Of a stretch of 43,294 nt of DNA, positions 33,022-41,736 are shown in pieces. The DNA is from Phaeodactylibacter sp. (GTDB taxonomy: Bacteria; Bacteroidota; Bacteroidia; Chitinophagales; Saprospiraceae): the NCBI GenBank assembly GCA_024102975.1, contig JAGFJD010000431.1, forward strand, positions 1-43,294, given 5' to 3'. The notes below the pieces were generated by a model. That model searched no databases and had not been told where the DNA came from. It saw only the letters and a list, made by a program, of their open reading frames with translations. A program made the position numbers and the translations under genes. Position 1 is the first letter of the stretch; each line of letters begins with the position of its first letter.

Positions 33022-33924
33022 TCAGAAAAACAGTTCCTGAGCCAGCCGATAGGTATTGGCATGTGCTTCGATGATGTGGGCCAGCCGTTCCGAATAGCCG
33101 CCGCCCATGCTGATGGCGACGGGCAGGTTGTTCTTCCTGCAGGTTTCCAGCACAAAACGGTCGCGCTCGCGGCAGCCCTTGATGCTCAGGCTGAGCCGGC
33201 CCAGCTTGTCGGAGTAGATCACGTCCACGCCGGAGAGGTAAAAAACCTGTTGGGGCTGCACTTCGTCGATGAGGCGCGGCAAAGCCTCCCGAAGCGTGCG
33301 GAGGTAAGGTTCATCTTCGGTTTTGTCGGGCAGGCCGATATCCAGGTCGGAGGGTTCCTTGCGCAGGGGGTAGTTTTTTGCTCCGTGCATGCTGAAGGTA
33401 AATACCCGGGGATCCTGCCGGAAGATCTGAGCGGTGCCGTTGCCCTGGTGCACGTCGAGGTCGATGATCAGTATTTTATCTGCAATATTGTGGTGGAGGA
33501 GGTAATTGGCGGCGATGGCGATGTCGTTGAGCAGGCAAAACCCTTCTCCTTTATAAGTAAAGGAATGGTGGGTGCCGCCCGCCACGTTGAGCGCCACGCC
33601 GTATTTCCGGGAGTAGAGCGCGCACTGCACGGTGCCGTTGGCGATATGCCGGCCCCGTTGTACGAGTTTGTCGGACATGGGGAAGCCGATGGCCCGGATT
33701 TCCCGGCGGCTCAGCTGCTGGTTCTTCAGCTTTTCCCAGTATTCCCGTTCGTGGGTCAGCAGGATCGTCTCTTCCGGGAGGGCTTCGGGGTGGAAGAAGT
33801 TTTCTTCCTTCACTGTCCCTTCGTAGAGCAATTGCTCAGGCAGCAGCTCATATTTTACCATGGGGAAACGGTGCTTCTCCGGCAGTTCGTATTTGTATAC
33901 AGGCGAAAACGCGATCTTCAACAT
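33022..33924 (-). CDS. histone-deacetylase-family amidohydrolase (AcuC/Hda-like)
   Basis: 300 residues, normal for bacterial class I/IV-type deacetylase homologues. Such Zn enzymes remove acetyl groups from lysines, polyamines or related amines. Seen: the His pair in AGGTHHSF (H119, H120); GFCLLNDIAIAANYLL; the zinc ligands in DLDVHQGNG (D157, H159); the third ligand D239 in GVDVIYSDKLGRLSLS; and the catalytic Tyr in SMGGGYSERL. All catalytic residues are intact, so it should be active. No signal peptide is seen, so it is cytosolic. The substrate is unknown; no acetyltransferase or acs gene is adjacent. It stands alone, divergent from lysS, and downstream is the AT-rich orphan region. Confidence 0.92.
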   Translation of the reverse strand: MLKIAFSPVYKYELPEKHRFPMVKYELLPEQLLYEGTVKEENFFHPEALPEETILLTHEREYWEKLKNQQLSRREIRAIGFPMSDKLVQRGRHIANGTVQCALYSRKYGVALNVAGGTHHSFTYKGEGFCLLNDIAIAANYLLHHNIADKILIIDLDVHQGNGTAQIFRQDPRVFTFSMHGAKNYPLRKEPSDLDIGLPDKTEDEPYLRTLREALPRLIDEVQPQQVFYLSGVDVIYSDKLGRLSLSIKGCRERDRFVLETCRKNNLPVAISMGGGYSERLAHIIEAHANTYRLAQELFF

Positions 33925-34029
33925 TATTTCCGCAGGTTATAGCTGAATTAGAGAACTGAAAACAGGGCGGTAAGGTTTAGGATATGCTTAAATTCAACAG
34001 CCTGGTTTTAAGGACTTGCCCAAAAAAAC

Positions 34030-34037
34030 TATTTTTG
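34030..34037 (+). promoter_or_regulatory. -7 promoter box for lysS
   Basis: TATTTTTG matches TAnnTTTG, 32 nt before the lysS ATG. Confidence 0.5.
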
Positions 34038-34069
34038 CATCGCTTTAACATTCGAAACAAAATCAAAAT

Positions 34070-35623
34070 ATGCAACTCAGCGAACAGGAAACCATCCGCC
34101 GGGAAAACCTTCAGAAACTCCGGGATTTGGGCATCGACCCCTATCCTGCCGAAAAATTCGGGATCACCGCCTATTCCAGGGAGATAAAAGAGGAGTTCAG
34201 CGACGAAGGGGAGGCGCCCAATTTCCAGCAGGTCAGCCTCGCCGGCCGCCTGATGAGCACCCGCGTCATGGGCAAGGCTTCTTTTGCCGAGTTGCAGGAC
34301 AGCGCCGGCCGCATACAGATTTATGTGGCCCGGGATGAGATTTGCCCGGGAGAGGACAAAGAACTGTACAATACGGTTTTTAAAAAACTGCTCGACATCG
34401 GTGATTTCATCGGCGTCAAAGGTTTCGTTTTCCGCACCCGCATGGGCGAGATCACCGTCCACGTCAAGGAACTCACCGTGCTGAGCAAATCGCTTCGCCC
34501 GCTGCCCATCGTCAAGCGCGATGAGGAGGGCAATGTCTACGACGCCTTTACCGACCCGGAACAGCGCTACCGGCAACGCTATGTCGACCTGGTGGTCAAC
34601 CCCCACGTCCGGGATATCTTTCTCAGGCGGTCCAGGCTGATCAGCGCCATGCGCCGCTTTTTTGACGGCCGGGGCTGGCTGGAGGTGGAAACGCCCATCC
34701 TGCAGCCCATCCACGGGGGCGCGGCCGCGCGGCCGTTCCGCACCCATCACAACACGCTGGATATGCCCCTCTACCTGCGCATCGCCAACGAGCTCTACCT
34801 CAAGCGGCTGATCGTCGGCGGTTTCGAAGGGGTTTACGAGATCGGCAAAATGTTCCGCAATGAAGGCATGGACCGCACCCACAACCCGGAGTTTACTTCC
34901 ATGGAGATTTACGTGGCCTATAAAGACTACAACTGGATGATGGAGATGGTGGAGCAGTGCCTGGAATACGTCGCCCTGGAAGTAACCGGCACTACCCAGG
35001 TGGAATACGAAGGCAAGGCGATCGACTACGCCGGGCCCTACCGCCGCCTGACCATGTTCGAGGCCATCGAACAATATACCGGCGTCGACATTTCCGGTAT
35101 GGACGAGGCCGCCCTGCGCGACGTCTGCCGGAAACTGCACGTGGAAGTTGACCCCACCATGGGCAAGGGCAAACTCATCGATGAGATCTTCGGCGAAAAG
35201 GTGGAGGACAACCTCATCCAGCCGACCTATATCATTGATTACCCCATCGAGATGACGCCCCTGGCCAAGAAGCACCGCTCCCGCGAAGGCCTGGTAGAGC
35301 GCTTCGAGCTGTTCGTCAACGGCAAGGAGATCGCCAATGCCTATTCCGAGCTCAACGACCCCATCGACCAGCGGCAGCGCTTCGAAGAACAATTGCGCCT
35401 GGCGGAAAGGGGCGACGAGGAAGCCATGGCCCTGGACGAAGACTTCCTCCGTTCGCTGGAGTACGGCATGCCGCCTACCTCCGGCCTCGGCATCGGCATC
35501 GACCGCCTGGCCATGCTGCTCACCAACCAGCACTCCATCCAGGAAGTCCTTTTCTTCCCGCAGATGAGGCCAAAGGGAAGCATCCACGGGCACCAACAGG
35601 ATCAGGAACAAAAAAGCGAGTAA
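34070..35623 (+). CDS. lysS: lysyl-tRNA synthetase, class II
   Basis: 517 residues, normal length with a slightly long tail. It charges tRNA-Lys with lysine using ATP. Seen: an N-terminal OB-fold anticodon-binding domain (about 60-150, [23 protein letters not shown]); the [10 protein letters not shown] linker; class II motif 1 ([25 protein letters not shown]); motif 2 ([20 protein letters not shown]); the insert [21 protein letters not shown] segment ([20 protein letters not shown]); [20 protein letters not shown]; and motif 3 ([30 protein letters not shown]). All are intact. The C-terminal [15 protein letters not shown] tail is hydrophilic and non-conserved. It is followed after 26 nt by a lipoprotein gene on the same strand. 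Confidence 0.97.
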   Translation: MQLSEQETIRRENLQKLRDLGIDPYPAEKFGITAYSREIKEEFSDEGEAPNFQQVSLAGRLMSTRVMGKASFAELQDSAGRIQIYVARDEICPGEDKELYNTVFKKLLDIGDFIGVKGFVFRTRMGEITVHVKELTVLSKSLRPLPIVKRDEEGNVYDAFTDPEQRYRQRYVDLVVNPHVRDIFLRRSRLISAMRRFFDGRGWLEVETPILQPIHGGAAARPFRTHHNTLDMPLYLRIANELYLKRLIVGGFEGVYEIGKMFRNEGMDRTHNPEFTSMEIYVAYKDYNWMMEMVEQCLEYVALEVTGTTQVEYEGKAIDYAGPYRRLTMFEAIEQYTGVDISGMDEAALRDVCRKLHVEVDPTMGKGKLIDEIFGEKVEDNLIQPTYIIDYPIEMTPLAKKHRSREGLVERFELFVNGKEIANAYSELNDPIDQRQRFEEQLRLAERGDEEAMALDEDFLRSLEYGMPPTSGLGIGIDRLAMLLTNQHSIQEVLFFPQMRPKGSIHGHQQDQEQKSE

Positions 35624-35649
35624 CAACCAGTAACCAAAAACACACAATA

Positions 35650-36300
35650 ATGACAACCCAAAAACTGATTATCACCAGCCTTAGCCTCTGTTTTCTGTTC
35701 TGGCTGGGTTGCGGCGGGTCTTCCGGCACGGAAGACAAGGCGAAAGATGATTCCGGACAACCTGCTGCCGAAGATGGCGGCGGCGCTTCCGGCGAACCCA
35801 AAAACATAGAGGAAGCGATGAACGAAGTCCAGAAAGCTCTCCAGGGCGACGGCGAAAAGAAAGAGGTCGTCGACTTCCGGGAACTGAAGAAACTGCTGCC
35901 CGAAAAGCTCGCCGGCCTGGAGCGCACCGCCCACAGCGGCGAAAAAGCCGGCGCGATGGGCTTCAACATGTCTACGGCCAAAGCCGAATACCGCGACGGC
36001 GACAAAGATCTGGAGGCTGTTATCGTCGACTTTGCCGGCGTCGGCGCCGCCCTGATGGGCATGGCCGCCTGGGCTACCGTCGAGATCGACCGCGAAGACG
36101 AAAACGGGTATGAACGCACGACTACGGTCGAAGGCTACAAGGCTTTTGAAAAATACAACAGCCGGAACAAGTCGGGCGAGCTGAGCGTATTGGTCGGCGA
36201 ACGCTTCATCGTCACGCTGAAAGGCCGCAACATCGAAGAAGCCGATTTCAAAAAAGCAATCGAACAGTTGGGGGTCGGCAAGCTGGCCAAAATGGGGTAG
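35650..36300 (+). CDS. lipoprotein of unknown function
   Basis: 216 residues with a lipoprotein signal peptide (MTTQKLIITSLSLCFLFWLGC, Cys at about residue 21). An acidic low-complexity linker follows (about 22-60, GSSGTEDKAKDDSGQPAAED). A conserved-looking domain follows: VVDFRELKKLLPEKLAGLERTAHSGEKAGAMGFNMSTAKAEY, DLEAVIVDFAGVG, ATVEIDREDENGYERTTTVEGYKAFEKY and LSVLVGERFIVTLKG. I have seen this arrangement only as uncharacterised Bacteroidota lipoproteins and do not know its function. It begins 26 nt after lysS and is probably co-transcribed with it. It is predicted to be anchored in the cell envelope. No enzyme motif is visible. Confidence 0.82.
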   Translation: MTTQKLIITSLSLCFLFWLGCGGSSGTEDKAKDDSGQPAAEDGGGASGEPKNIEEAMNEVQKALQGDGEKKEVVDFRELKKLLPEKLAGLERTAHSGEKAGAMGFNMSTAKAEYRDGDKDLEAVIVDFAGVGAALMGMAAWATVEIDREDENGYERTTTVEGYKAFEKYNSRNKSGELSVLVGERFIVTLKGRNIEEADFKKAIEQLGVGKLAKMG

Positions 36301-36378
36301 GGGAGAGGATGGTTCGCCGGGCCAGGGCGCTACACAACCATGAAACAAGGAGTCCATGAAGCAGTGAAACCATACCCT

Positions 36379-36777
36379 TCACCCGCCCGTCCCCCCTTCC
36401 GGATGGCGCCCCCTTCCCAATACGTGGTGGAACCTGAGGAGGTGCTGCGGGTCCTGCTCGTTGTACAGGCAGAGGATGAGGGTGGACCTTTTCCTGCGGT
36501 CCAGCGGGAAGAGGATTTTGACGGGATTGTGGACGTAGCCGTTGTCTTCGAACAGCAGGATTTGTTTGTTGCGGGTGGGGAGGCGGAACAACTTCAGTTC
36601 CTCGGCATTGCGGGGCAGCGGGACATCCTTATAGCCCTCCTCTTTGAGGAACTGGCGGACCATCTCATAAGTAGAATCCAGGTTGGAGCCGGCGAAGACG
36701 GTCCGGTATTCATAACCGTCGCTTTCGCCGCCCATATAGTCGGAGCCCGCCGGTGGAAATTCTTCGCGCAGTGCCAT
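36379..36777 (-). CDS. small cytosolic protein of unknown function
   Basis: 132 residues from ATG 36777 (MALREEFPPAGSDYMGGESDGYEYRTVFAG). No signal peptide or membrane segment. Central NAEELKLFRLPTRNKQILLFEDNGYVHNPVKILFPLDRRKRSTLILCLYNEQDPQHLLRFHHVL looks like a folded alpha/beta domain, ending in a Gly/Arg-rich tail. I do not recognise a family. The longer frame to 36825 is rejected because it would overlap a -7 box (TAACTTTG on the minus strand, 36823-36830). With the shorter start that box lies 45 nt upstream, a normal distance. Divergent from bioY. Confidence 0.7.
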   Translation of the reverse strand: MALREEFPPAGSDYMGGESDGYEYRTVFAGSNLDSTYEMVRQFLKEEGYKDVPLPRNAEELKLFRLPTRNKQILLFEDNGYVHNPVKILFPLDRRKRSTLILCLYNEQDPQHLLRFHHVLGRGRHPEGGTGG

Positions 36778-36822
36778 GGTGCTGTATTTCTGGTTAGCCC
36801 GTTTTGCGGAATACACGGCATG

Positions 36823-36830
36823 CAAAGTTA
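36823..36830 (-). promoter_or_regulatory. -7 promoter box for the small unknown gene
   Basis: TAACTTTG on the minus strand matches TAnnTTTG, 45 nt before the ATG at 36777, and decides between the two possible starts. Confidence 0.5.
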
Positions 36831-36954
36831 GGCGCTTTGCATTATTTTTTTCCAGTAAGAGGCGGCTTTTTCCGAAAAAGCGCTACATGCCGGCGTGCAA
36901 TCCGCCCGCTGCCGGGCAATGCCATTTCATCAGTTGTTTCATCAGGCTATTCCA

Positions 36955-37503
36955 ATGGACAAACCATACAACGCCGTCTTGCAGGTCATTGCCGGCGTCC
37001 TATTCATTGCCCTTTTTGCGCAACTTTCGCTGCATCTGCCGTCCAATGCCGGCGGCATTCCGGTGACGGGCCAAAGCCTGGCGGTATTGCTGGTTGGATT
37101 GCTGCTCCGGCCCCCGCTGGGGGTTGCTGTTGCGTTTGCTTATGTGTTGCTGGGCGTTGCCGGGCTGCCGGTATTTGCAGACGGGCGCTCCGGCCCGGAG
37201 GTGATGGCGGGCGGAAGCGGCGGGTTCCTGGTGGGGTTTGTCGCCGCAGCCTGGCTGCTGGGCAGGATGAGAGCAATGGGGTGGAGGAGCAGTTTTGGCA
37301 AATGCCTGTTCGCTATGGCTGCCGGCACGGTAACCATCCTGGCATTTGGCCTTGGCCGGCTTGCAATGCTTTACGGCGCTGCCCGGGCGCTGGAGTACGG
37401 ATTTTACCCCTTCTGGCCGGGGGCGCTGGCGAAGGCCGTCGTCGGCGCGGTCCTTTCAGCTGGTTATTATAAAATGATACAGGCGGAAAGCAGGCGTTTT
37501 TAG
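36955..37503 (+). CDS. bioY: biotin transporter BioY (S component)
   Basis: 182 residues from ATG 36955 (MDKPYNAVLQVIAGVLFIAL), giving a first membrane helix right after the start. The longer frame from 36895 adds 20 non-family residues. About six membrane helices. The BioY signature is clear: HLPSNAGGIPVTGQSLAVLLVGLLLRPPLGVAVAFAYVLLGVAGLPVFADG, then GGSGGFLVGFVAAAWLLG, and the C-terminal FWPGALAKAVVGAVLSAGYY. It takes up biotin across the inner membrane, alone or with a shared ECF energy module; no bioM/bioN genes are nearby. No BirA-type operator was recognised upstream. Confidence 0.94.
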   Translation: MDKPYNAVLQVIAGVLFIALFAQLSLHLPSNAGGIPVTGQSLAVLLVGLLLRPPLGVAVAFAYVLLGVAGLPVFADGRSGPEVMAGGSGGFLVGFVAAAWLLGRMRAMGWRSSFGKCLFAMAAGTVTILAFGLGRLAMLYGAARALEYGFYPFWPGALAKAVVGAVLSAGYYKMIQAESRRF

Positions 37504-37555
37504 CTATATTCGCAGTTCTATGGATCAACTCTCTTAAAAATGGAGCCCATTTCCC

Positions 37556-38578
37556 ATGAGCGGACCACTCTTTAAAATACGGGAAGACGGAAAGTTCGGG
37601 TTTATGGATGTGGCAGGCCGGGTAGCTATCGAACCGCAGTATCTGGAAGCGGAAGACTTCTACAATGGCTTTTCCCGGGTGCGTTTCAACGACAAGCTGG
37701 TGCACATGGACACCCTGGGCCGGTTGTTGCTGAAGCACCTGTTCAATTTTGCCGGCCTTTTCGAGGAGGAGCTCGCCCGGGTTCAGCTGGTCAACCGCTG
37801 GGGCTACATCGACACCCGCGGCAACCTGTCGATCGACATTCAGTTCGAAGAGGCCGGCGATTTCAGCGGCGGCCTGGCGCCGGTGGGCCAGCATGGGTAT
37901 TATGGATATATCCGGCACGACGGCAGCTGGGCGATCCGCCCGGGGTTTGAAGGCGCCCGGGAGTTCGCCTGCGGCCTGGCGCCTGCCTGCCTGGCGGGAA
38001 AGTGGGGTTATATCGATGAAGAAGGCGGGCTGGCCATTGCCCCCCGGTTCGACGACTGCCGGGCGTTCCAGGGCGAGGTGGCCTTTGTCCGCGAAGGAAG
38101 CCTGTGGGGCCTGATCAACCGGCCCGGCGAGCTGCTCGTGGAGCCGCAATTCGAATTCCTGGACGGATATGCCAACGGCGAATTTTTCGACGGCATGGCC
38201 ATCGTGCTGCAGGACGGCCTTTTCGGGTTTATAGACCAGGTCGGCGAGCTGGTAGCCGAACCTGCCTTTTCTTTTGCCGGCGATTTTGGGGATGGCCTGG
38301 CGCCCGTACAGCGCCACAGCCGTTTCGGCTATCTGAACAAAGCCGGCGAACTGGCCATCCCGCCCCGCTTCGAAGACGCCGGCATTTTTTCGGATGGCCT
38401 GGCGCCGGTCAAAACCAACGGGCACTGGGGGTTCATCGACGGAGAAGGAGAATGGAAAATTCCGCCCAAATACCAGGAAGCGCTTCCCTTCCGGCAGGGA
38501 CTGGCCCTGGTGGTCGAAAAAGGAAAGTGGAAGTATGTTGCCGGCGATGGAGGGGTGGTGTGGGAGGAGAGGGGGTGA
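37556..38578 (+). CDS. WG-repeat protein
   Basis: 340 residues, no signal peptide. Built almost entirely of WG-type repeats of about 25-45 residues (KFGFMDVAGRVAIEPQY, RWGYIDTRGNLSIDIQFEE, KWGYIDEEGGLAIAPRFDD, LFGFIDQVGELVAEPAF, RFGYLNKAGELAIPPRFED, HWGFIDGEGEWKIPPKYQE, ...), each followed by an F(S/G)DGLAPV-type turn. Such arrays form beta-rich folds and are usually annotated only as WG-repeat proteins; a binding role is inferred, with no known ligand. ATG 37556 has the first repeat directly after it, supporting the start. A TATATTCG sequence about 45 nt upstream is a weak -7 candidate. Downstream is a 518-nt gene-free region. Confidence 0.9.
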   Translation: MSGPLFKIREDGKFGFMDVAGRVAIEPQYLEAEDFYNGFSRVRFNDKLVHMDTLGRLLLKHLFNFAGLFEEELARVQLVNRWGYIDTRGNLSIDIQFEEAGDFSGGLAPVGQHGYYGYIRHDGSWAIRPGFEGAREFACGLAPACLAGKWGYIDEEGGLAIAPRFDDCRAFQGEVAFVREGSLWGLINRPGELLVEPQFEFLDGYANGEFFDGMAIVLQDGLFGFIDQVGELVAEPAFSFAGDFGDGLAPVQRHSRFGYLNKAGELAIPPRFEDAGIFSDGLAPVKTNGHWGFIDGEGEWKIPPKYQEALPFRQGLALVVEKGKWKYVAGDGGVVWEERG

Positions 38579-39096
38579 GAGAGGGGTATCCATTTAGGGC
38601 TGGACAAAAGTATCCGGAGTTATGTACGAAGTTCCGGGGAATTCCCGTCTCTGCGGGCGGGGTGAAATTGGTTATTGCCGGGTGCGATTCCCATTTGTAC
38701 GCCTTTGGCGTATCGCCTGGGGAAATACCCTGAAATTGATGGTTCCATGGCTGCATTGGTTCATTGTCAGGCCATCCGTGCCCCGCAAACTATGGGCCAG
38801 GGGAACCCTGAAGCCATTAAAAGCGTACATTTTGGAAGTTTTATGTCGAAAACCACAAAAGGGCACAAACCAGAATCGCGCCCTTATTGTCCCTGGCTCC
38901 GACGTAGAACGCTGGTTATTATACTGGCGAACGCGTGGTTTTGTCAGGAGCAAAACCAGCGATGCCAGTATATACTGACCCGGCGGGTTTTGTAGTCGAC
39001 AAAACCTGCCGTGCGTCAGTATAGTCAATAACGATTAACGGCATGGTGCCGGTGGCGGTGGAAGAACTGCCTGGAACTTCGTTCTGACAATCCTGA
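38579..39096. other. gene-free region with two tandem hairpins
   Basis: No convincing gene. The frame at 38622-38978 has a composition unlike its neighbours and runs through the hairpins. The main features are the two abutting 51-nt hairpins at 38921-39022. Confidence 0.6.
38921..39022. repeat. two abutting 51-nt imperfect-palindrome hairpins
   Basis: Unit 1 (38921-38971) is bounded by ATACTGGC/GCCAGTAT with inner TGGTTTTG/CAAAACCA. Unit 2 (38972-39022) is bounded by ATACTGAC/GTCAGTAT with inner CGGCGGGTTTTG/CAAAACCTGCCG. Both have 7-nt loops and identical total length, and meet with no gap. Confidence 0.9.
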
Positions 39097-39750
39097 TCAC
39101 TCTCCCAGCCTGGCGATCACCGTCTTATTTCCCTTCACCTTATCCCCGATTTTCACTTCCACCTGGGCGTCGAGCGGCAGGAACACATCCACCCTGGAGC
39201 CGAACTTGATGAAGCCCATTTCTTCGCCCTGTTCCACTTCCTGGCCCACCTGCAGGTAGGTCTTGATGCGTTTGGCCATGGCGCCGGCGATCTGCCGGAG
39301 GAGAATCTCGGCTTCTCCGTTGTCGATGACGACGGTGGTGCGTTCATTTTCGGTAGAAGACTTGGGGTGCCAGGCCACCAGGTAGCGCCCGGGGTGGTAC
39401 TTGAGGTAATTGACCGTGCCGCTTACCGGGTTGCGGTTGACGTGGACATTCATCGGCGACATAAAGATGGATATCTGGAGGCGCCGGTCTTTGAAGTACT
39501 CCGGTTCTTCGGCCTCTTCGATGACCACCACTTTCCCGTCCGCCGGAGCGTAGATCAGGTTGTTGTCCGGCAGGTGGATTTCCCGGCGGGGATGGCGGAA
39601 AAAGTGGATGACCCAGGCATACAAAGCAACGGAAGCAATGGTGGCGAGGGGAAAAGCCTTCGGCGCCAGATAGTTGAACAGGAGGTTTAGCAAGATCAGG
39701 GCAATGCCCACGGCGAAGATGATAAGGCGCCCTTCCTTATGTATTTTCAT
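39097..39750 (-). CDS. psd: phosphatidylserine decarboxylase
   Basis: 217 residues, the short (Bacteroidota/archaeal-type) proenzyme. It converts phosphatidylserine to phosphatidylethanolamine, using a pyruvoyl group made by self-cleavage. Seen: two N-terminal membrane segments (about 8-50); FFRHPRREIHLPDNNLIYAPADGKVVVIEE; the family block LQISIFMSPMNVHVNRNPVSGTVNYLKYHPGRYLVAWHPKSSTENERTTVVI; and the self-cleavage site FGSRVDVFLP, whose Ser becomes the pyruvoyl group. All family motifs are present. A -7 box (TAAATTTG on the minus strand, 39780-39787) lies 29 nt upstream, so it has its own promoter although cdsA is upstream on the same strand. pssA is not in the window. Confidence 0.95.
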   Translation of the reverse strand: MKIHKEGRLIIFAVGIALILLNLLFNYLAPKAFPLATIASVALYAWVIHFFRHPRREIHLPDNNLIYAPADGKVVVIEEAEEPEYFKDRRLQISIFMSPMNVHVNRNPVSGTVNYLKYHPGRYLVAWHPKSSTENERTTVVIDNGEAEILLRQIAGAMAKRIKTYLQVGQEVEQGEEMGFIKFGSRVDVFLPLDAQVEVKIGDKVKGNKTVIARLGE

Positions 39751-39779
39751 CAGCTCGATATTATTTAAGAAGGTTCCTG

Positions 39780-39787
39780 CAAATTTA
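39780..39787 (-). promoter_or_regulatory. -7 promoter box for psd
   Basis: TAAATTTG on the minus strand matches TAnnTTTG, 29 nt before the psd ATG. Confidence 0.5.
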
Positions 39788-39850
39788 CACCCCTCTTTTG
39801 TCTTTTTGTTAATGGATACTTAAGAATTTCTCTGTTAATTGTCAATCTCA

Positions 39851-39874
39851 AAAGAATTAACCCCTTCGGTTAAA
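39851..39874 (-). terminator. weak terminator after cdsA
   Basis: TTAACC/GGTTAA stem, 5-nt loop, followed on the minus strand by TTCTTTTG. It separates cdsA from psd. Confidence 0.45.
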
Positions 39875-39880
39875 GTTTGT

Positions 39881-40729
39881 TCAAACCCCTTCCAGGCGCA
39901 CCCATAGCAGGTAAGCGGTGGCGAAGGGCAGCAAAAAAATAAAGGCGTCGAAACGGTCCAGCAGGCCGCCATGGCCGGGCAGCAGGGTGCCCGAGTCCTT
40001 TATTTGCACGCTGCGCTTCAGCATGGACTCGACCAGGTCGCCCAGGTTGCCGAAGACGGCGACGATGGCGGCCAGCACCAGCCAATCCAGCAGGCGCAAT
40101 TCGCGGGAAAAGGCGAATATCAGCCCGGCGGCGACAAAAGCGGCGACGGCCCCGCCGGCGGCGCCCTCCCAGGTTTTTTTCGGAGAAATGCGCGGGAAAA
40201 GCGGCGTTTTCCCGATCCTCGATCCCACCATATAAGCGCCCGTATCGTTAAACCAGGTCAGCACGAGCAAGCCGAAAACCGTATTCGCATAGAAAAAGCC
40301 ATCCTCAAAAGCGACAAATTCCAGCAGCGCAAAAGGCACCCCGATGTAGGCCATGCCCAGCACGATGTAAGCCACATTGACGAACGGATGTTCGGACTTC
40401 GTATACAACTCGTAAATAAAAGCCGAAAAGATAAACGGGAACAACAGCAGGGTAGCCATGGCAATGAACAGGCTTTTATCCCTGACCAGTTCCAGCTGAA
40501 GCACTGCCGCCAGCAGGAAGGGGGCCAGGCCCAGGCCCAGGCCCAGAAACCTGCGGATGAGGTCGATGCGCCGGTTTTTCGACAGGACGATATCAAAAAA
40601 CTCCCACAGGCACAGGGCGGTGATCAGCGCAAACAGAGAGACAAAGGTATAGGGGCCGCCGTAGATGCCTCCGAGCATCACAACTCCGAAAATGAGTGCG
40701 GTAACTCCCCGTTGAAGTAGTCCCTTCAT
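39881..40729 (-). CDS. cdsA: phosphatidate cytidylyltransferase (CDP-diacylglycerol synthase)
   Basis: 282 residues with about eight membrane helices. It makes CDP-diacylglycerol from phosphatidic acid and CTP in the inner membrane, the precursor of the phospholipids that psd completes. The C-terminal family signature is intact: FNDTGAYMVGSRIGKTPLFPRISPKKTWEGAAGG, then FGNLGDLVESMLKRSVQIKDSGTLLPGHGGLLDRFDAF, with its conserved Asp, Lys-Arg, Lys-Asp and His residues. Length normal. Its ATG overlaps the stop codon of the upstream CPBP gene by 4 nt (ATGA), so the two are translationally coupled. Confidence 0.96.
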   Translation of the reverse strand: MKGLLQRGVTALIFGVVMLGGIYGGPYTFVSLFALITALCLWEFFDIVLSKNRRIDLIRRFLGLGLGLAPFLLAAVLQLELVRDKSLFIAMATLLLFPFIFSAFIYELYTKSEHPFVNVAYIVLGMAYIGVPFALLEFVAFEDGFFYANTVFGLLVLTWFNDTGAYMVGSRIGKTPLFPRISPKKTWEGAAGGAVAAFVAAGLIFAFSRELRLLDWLVLAAIVAVFGNLGDLVESMLKRSVQIKDSGTLLPGHGGLLDRFDAFIFLLPFATAYLLWVRLEGV

Positions 40730-41628
40730 ACATTTTTTTTATGTTGCCGGTAAAGATAAGAACTCAAACCGGCAACTAATAAGGCTGCCACCGCTATAGC
40801 GGGCCAGTTGACCTCCTGCAGGCTCGTTTCCGGCAGGCTCTGGCGGCGGTAGTACTGGCCGGCCACCTGCATGCCGTTGACTACAAAATGGGCGGCAACC
40901 GGCACCCAGAGGCTTCGCGTCCAGTAAAAGAGGTAACCCAGGCCAGCCCCGAGCAAAAACCGGGGCAGCAGGCCGGCGAACTGCAGGTGGAAGACGCTGA
41001 AAATGAAGGCGCCGATCCAGATGGCCGCCACCGGTTTCCCGCTGCCTCTTTCCAGTTCCTGCTGGAGGATGCCCCGGAAGGCCAGCTCTTCCCCAATGGC
41101 CGGCAATACGGCTATGACCAATACGGTAAAGGCCATCTCCCAGGGGCTGTCCATAACCAGCAGCCCCCCGATCAGCCGGCCGGCCGAGGACTCCATCTCC
41201 GAGGCCCAGCCGGGCAGCGGAAGTTGCCGGTTGAGCCAGTAGGCAAACTGGGAAAGCACGAATACCCCCAACAGGAAAAAGATGCCTGCGGTAAAAACAT
41301 TAAGCGAAGGGGCCCGGCCCATCCTCAAATAGGAAACCCACCGCCGCCGGTGCAGCAAAAAGGCCAGCAACAGAGCGGGAACAGTAAAGGTGAAAAGATG
41401 GGAAAGAAGGTTAGTTGCCCGCAGGAAGTTGCGCTCCGCCGGCGCGCTGTCCCGCCCGAAATCCTGAATAACCCCGGACAAAGACAGCCCCATGCTCTGT
41501 CCCAGGAGGAAGGCCAGGCCCTGGCCGATGGCGCTGCCCAGAAGCATGAACAATACCAGCAGGAGCAGCGCCGCCATGGGCGAAAGCTCCGGGCGGAAAA
41601 GCAGGTTGGGTTCTTCGTCTCTGTCCAA
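40726..41628 (-). CDS. CPBP-family intramembrane metalloprotease
   Basis: 300 residues with about eight membrane helices. The CPBP (Abi/Rce1-like) signature is present: GEELAFRGILQQEL (E180, E181, R185), FSVFHLQFAGLLPRFLLGAGLG with its His, and PVAAHFVVNG with the second His. These are the metal-binding residues of Rce1-type proteases. The substrate is unknown. The start is TTG at 41628, preceded by AAAGGA at normal Shine-Dalgarno spacing; the next ATG (residue 18) is a less likely alternative. It overlaps cdsA by 4 nt. The CPBP-cdsA pairing recurs in Bacteroidota, so a link to the cell envelope is plausible but unproven. Confidence 0.9.
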   Translation of the reverse strand: MDRDEEPNLLFRPELSPMAALLLLVLFMLLGSAIGQGLAFLLGQSMGLSLSGVIQDFGRDSAPAERNFLRATNLLSHLFTFTVPALLLAFLLHRRRWVSYLRMGRAPSLNVFTAGIFFLLGVFVLSQFAYWLNRQLPLPGWASEMESSAGRLIGGLLVMDSPWEMAFTVLVIAVLPAIGEELAFRGILQQELERGSGKPVAAIWIGAFIFSVFHLQFAGLLPRFLLGAGLGYLFYWTRSLWVPVAAHFVVNGMQVAGQYYRRQSLPETSLQEVNWPAIAVAALLVAGLSSYLYRQHKKNV

Positions 41629-41736
41629 TGATCCTTTTTTAACGCAATTTTCTTGTTAAATTTACCGGCAAGATAATAAACTAACGGTTCAGATCAGCAG
41701 TTGTGCCGATCTGTTTGCCGTTCCAAATTTTCCGGC

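Noticed and set aside
38622..38978. 118-codon plus-strand frame in the gene-free region
   Set aside because: Composition unlike neighbours, no family match, and it runs through the first hairpin; overlapping frames on the other strand are equally long.
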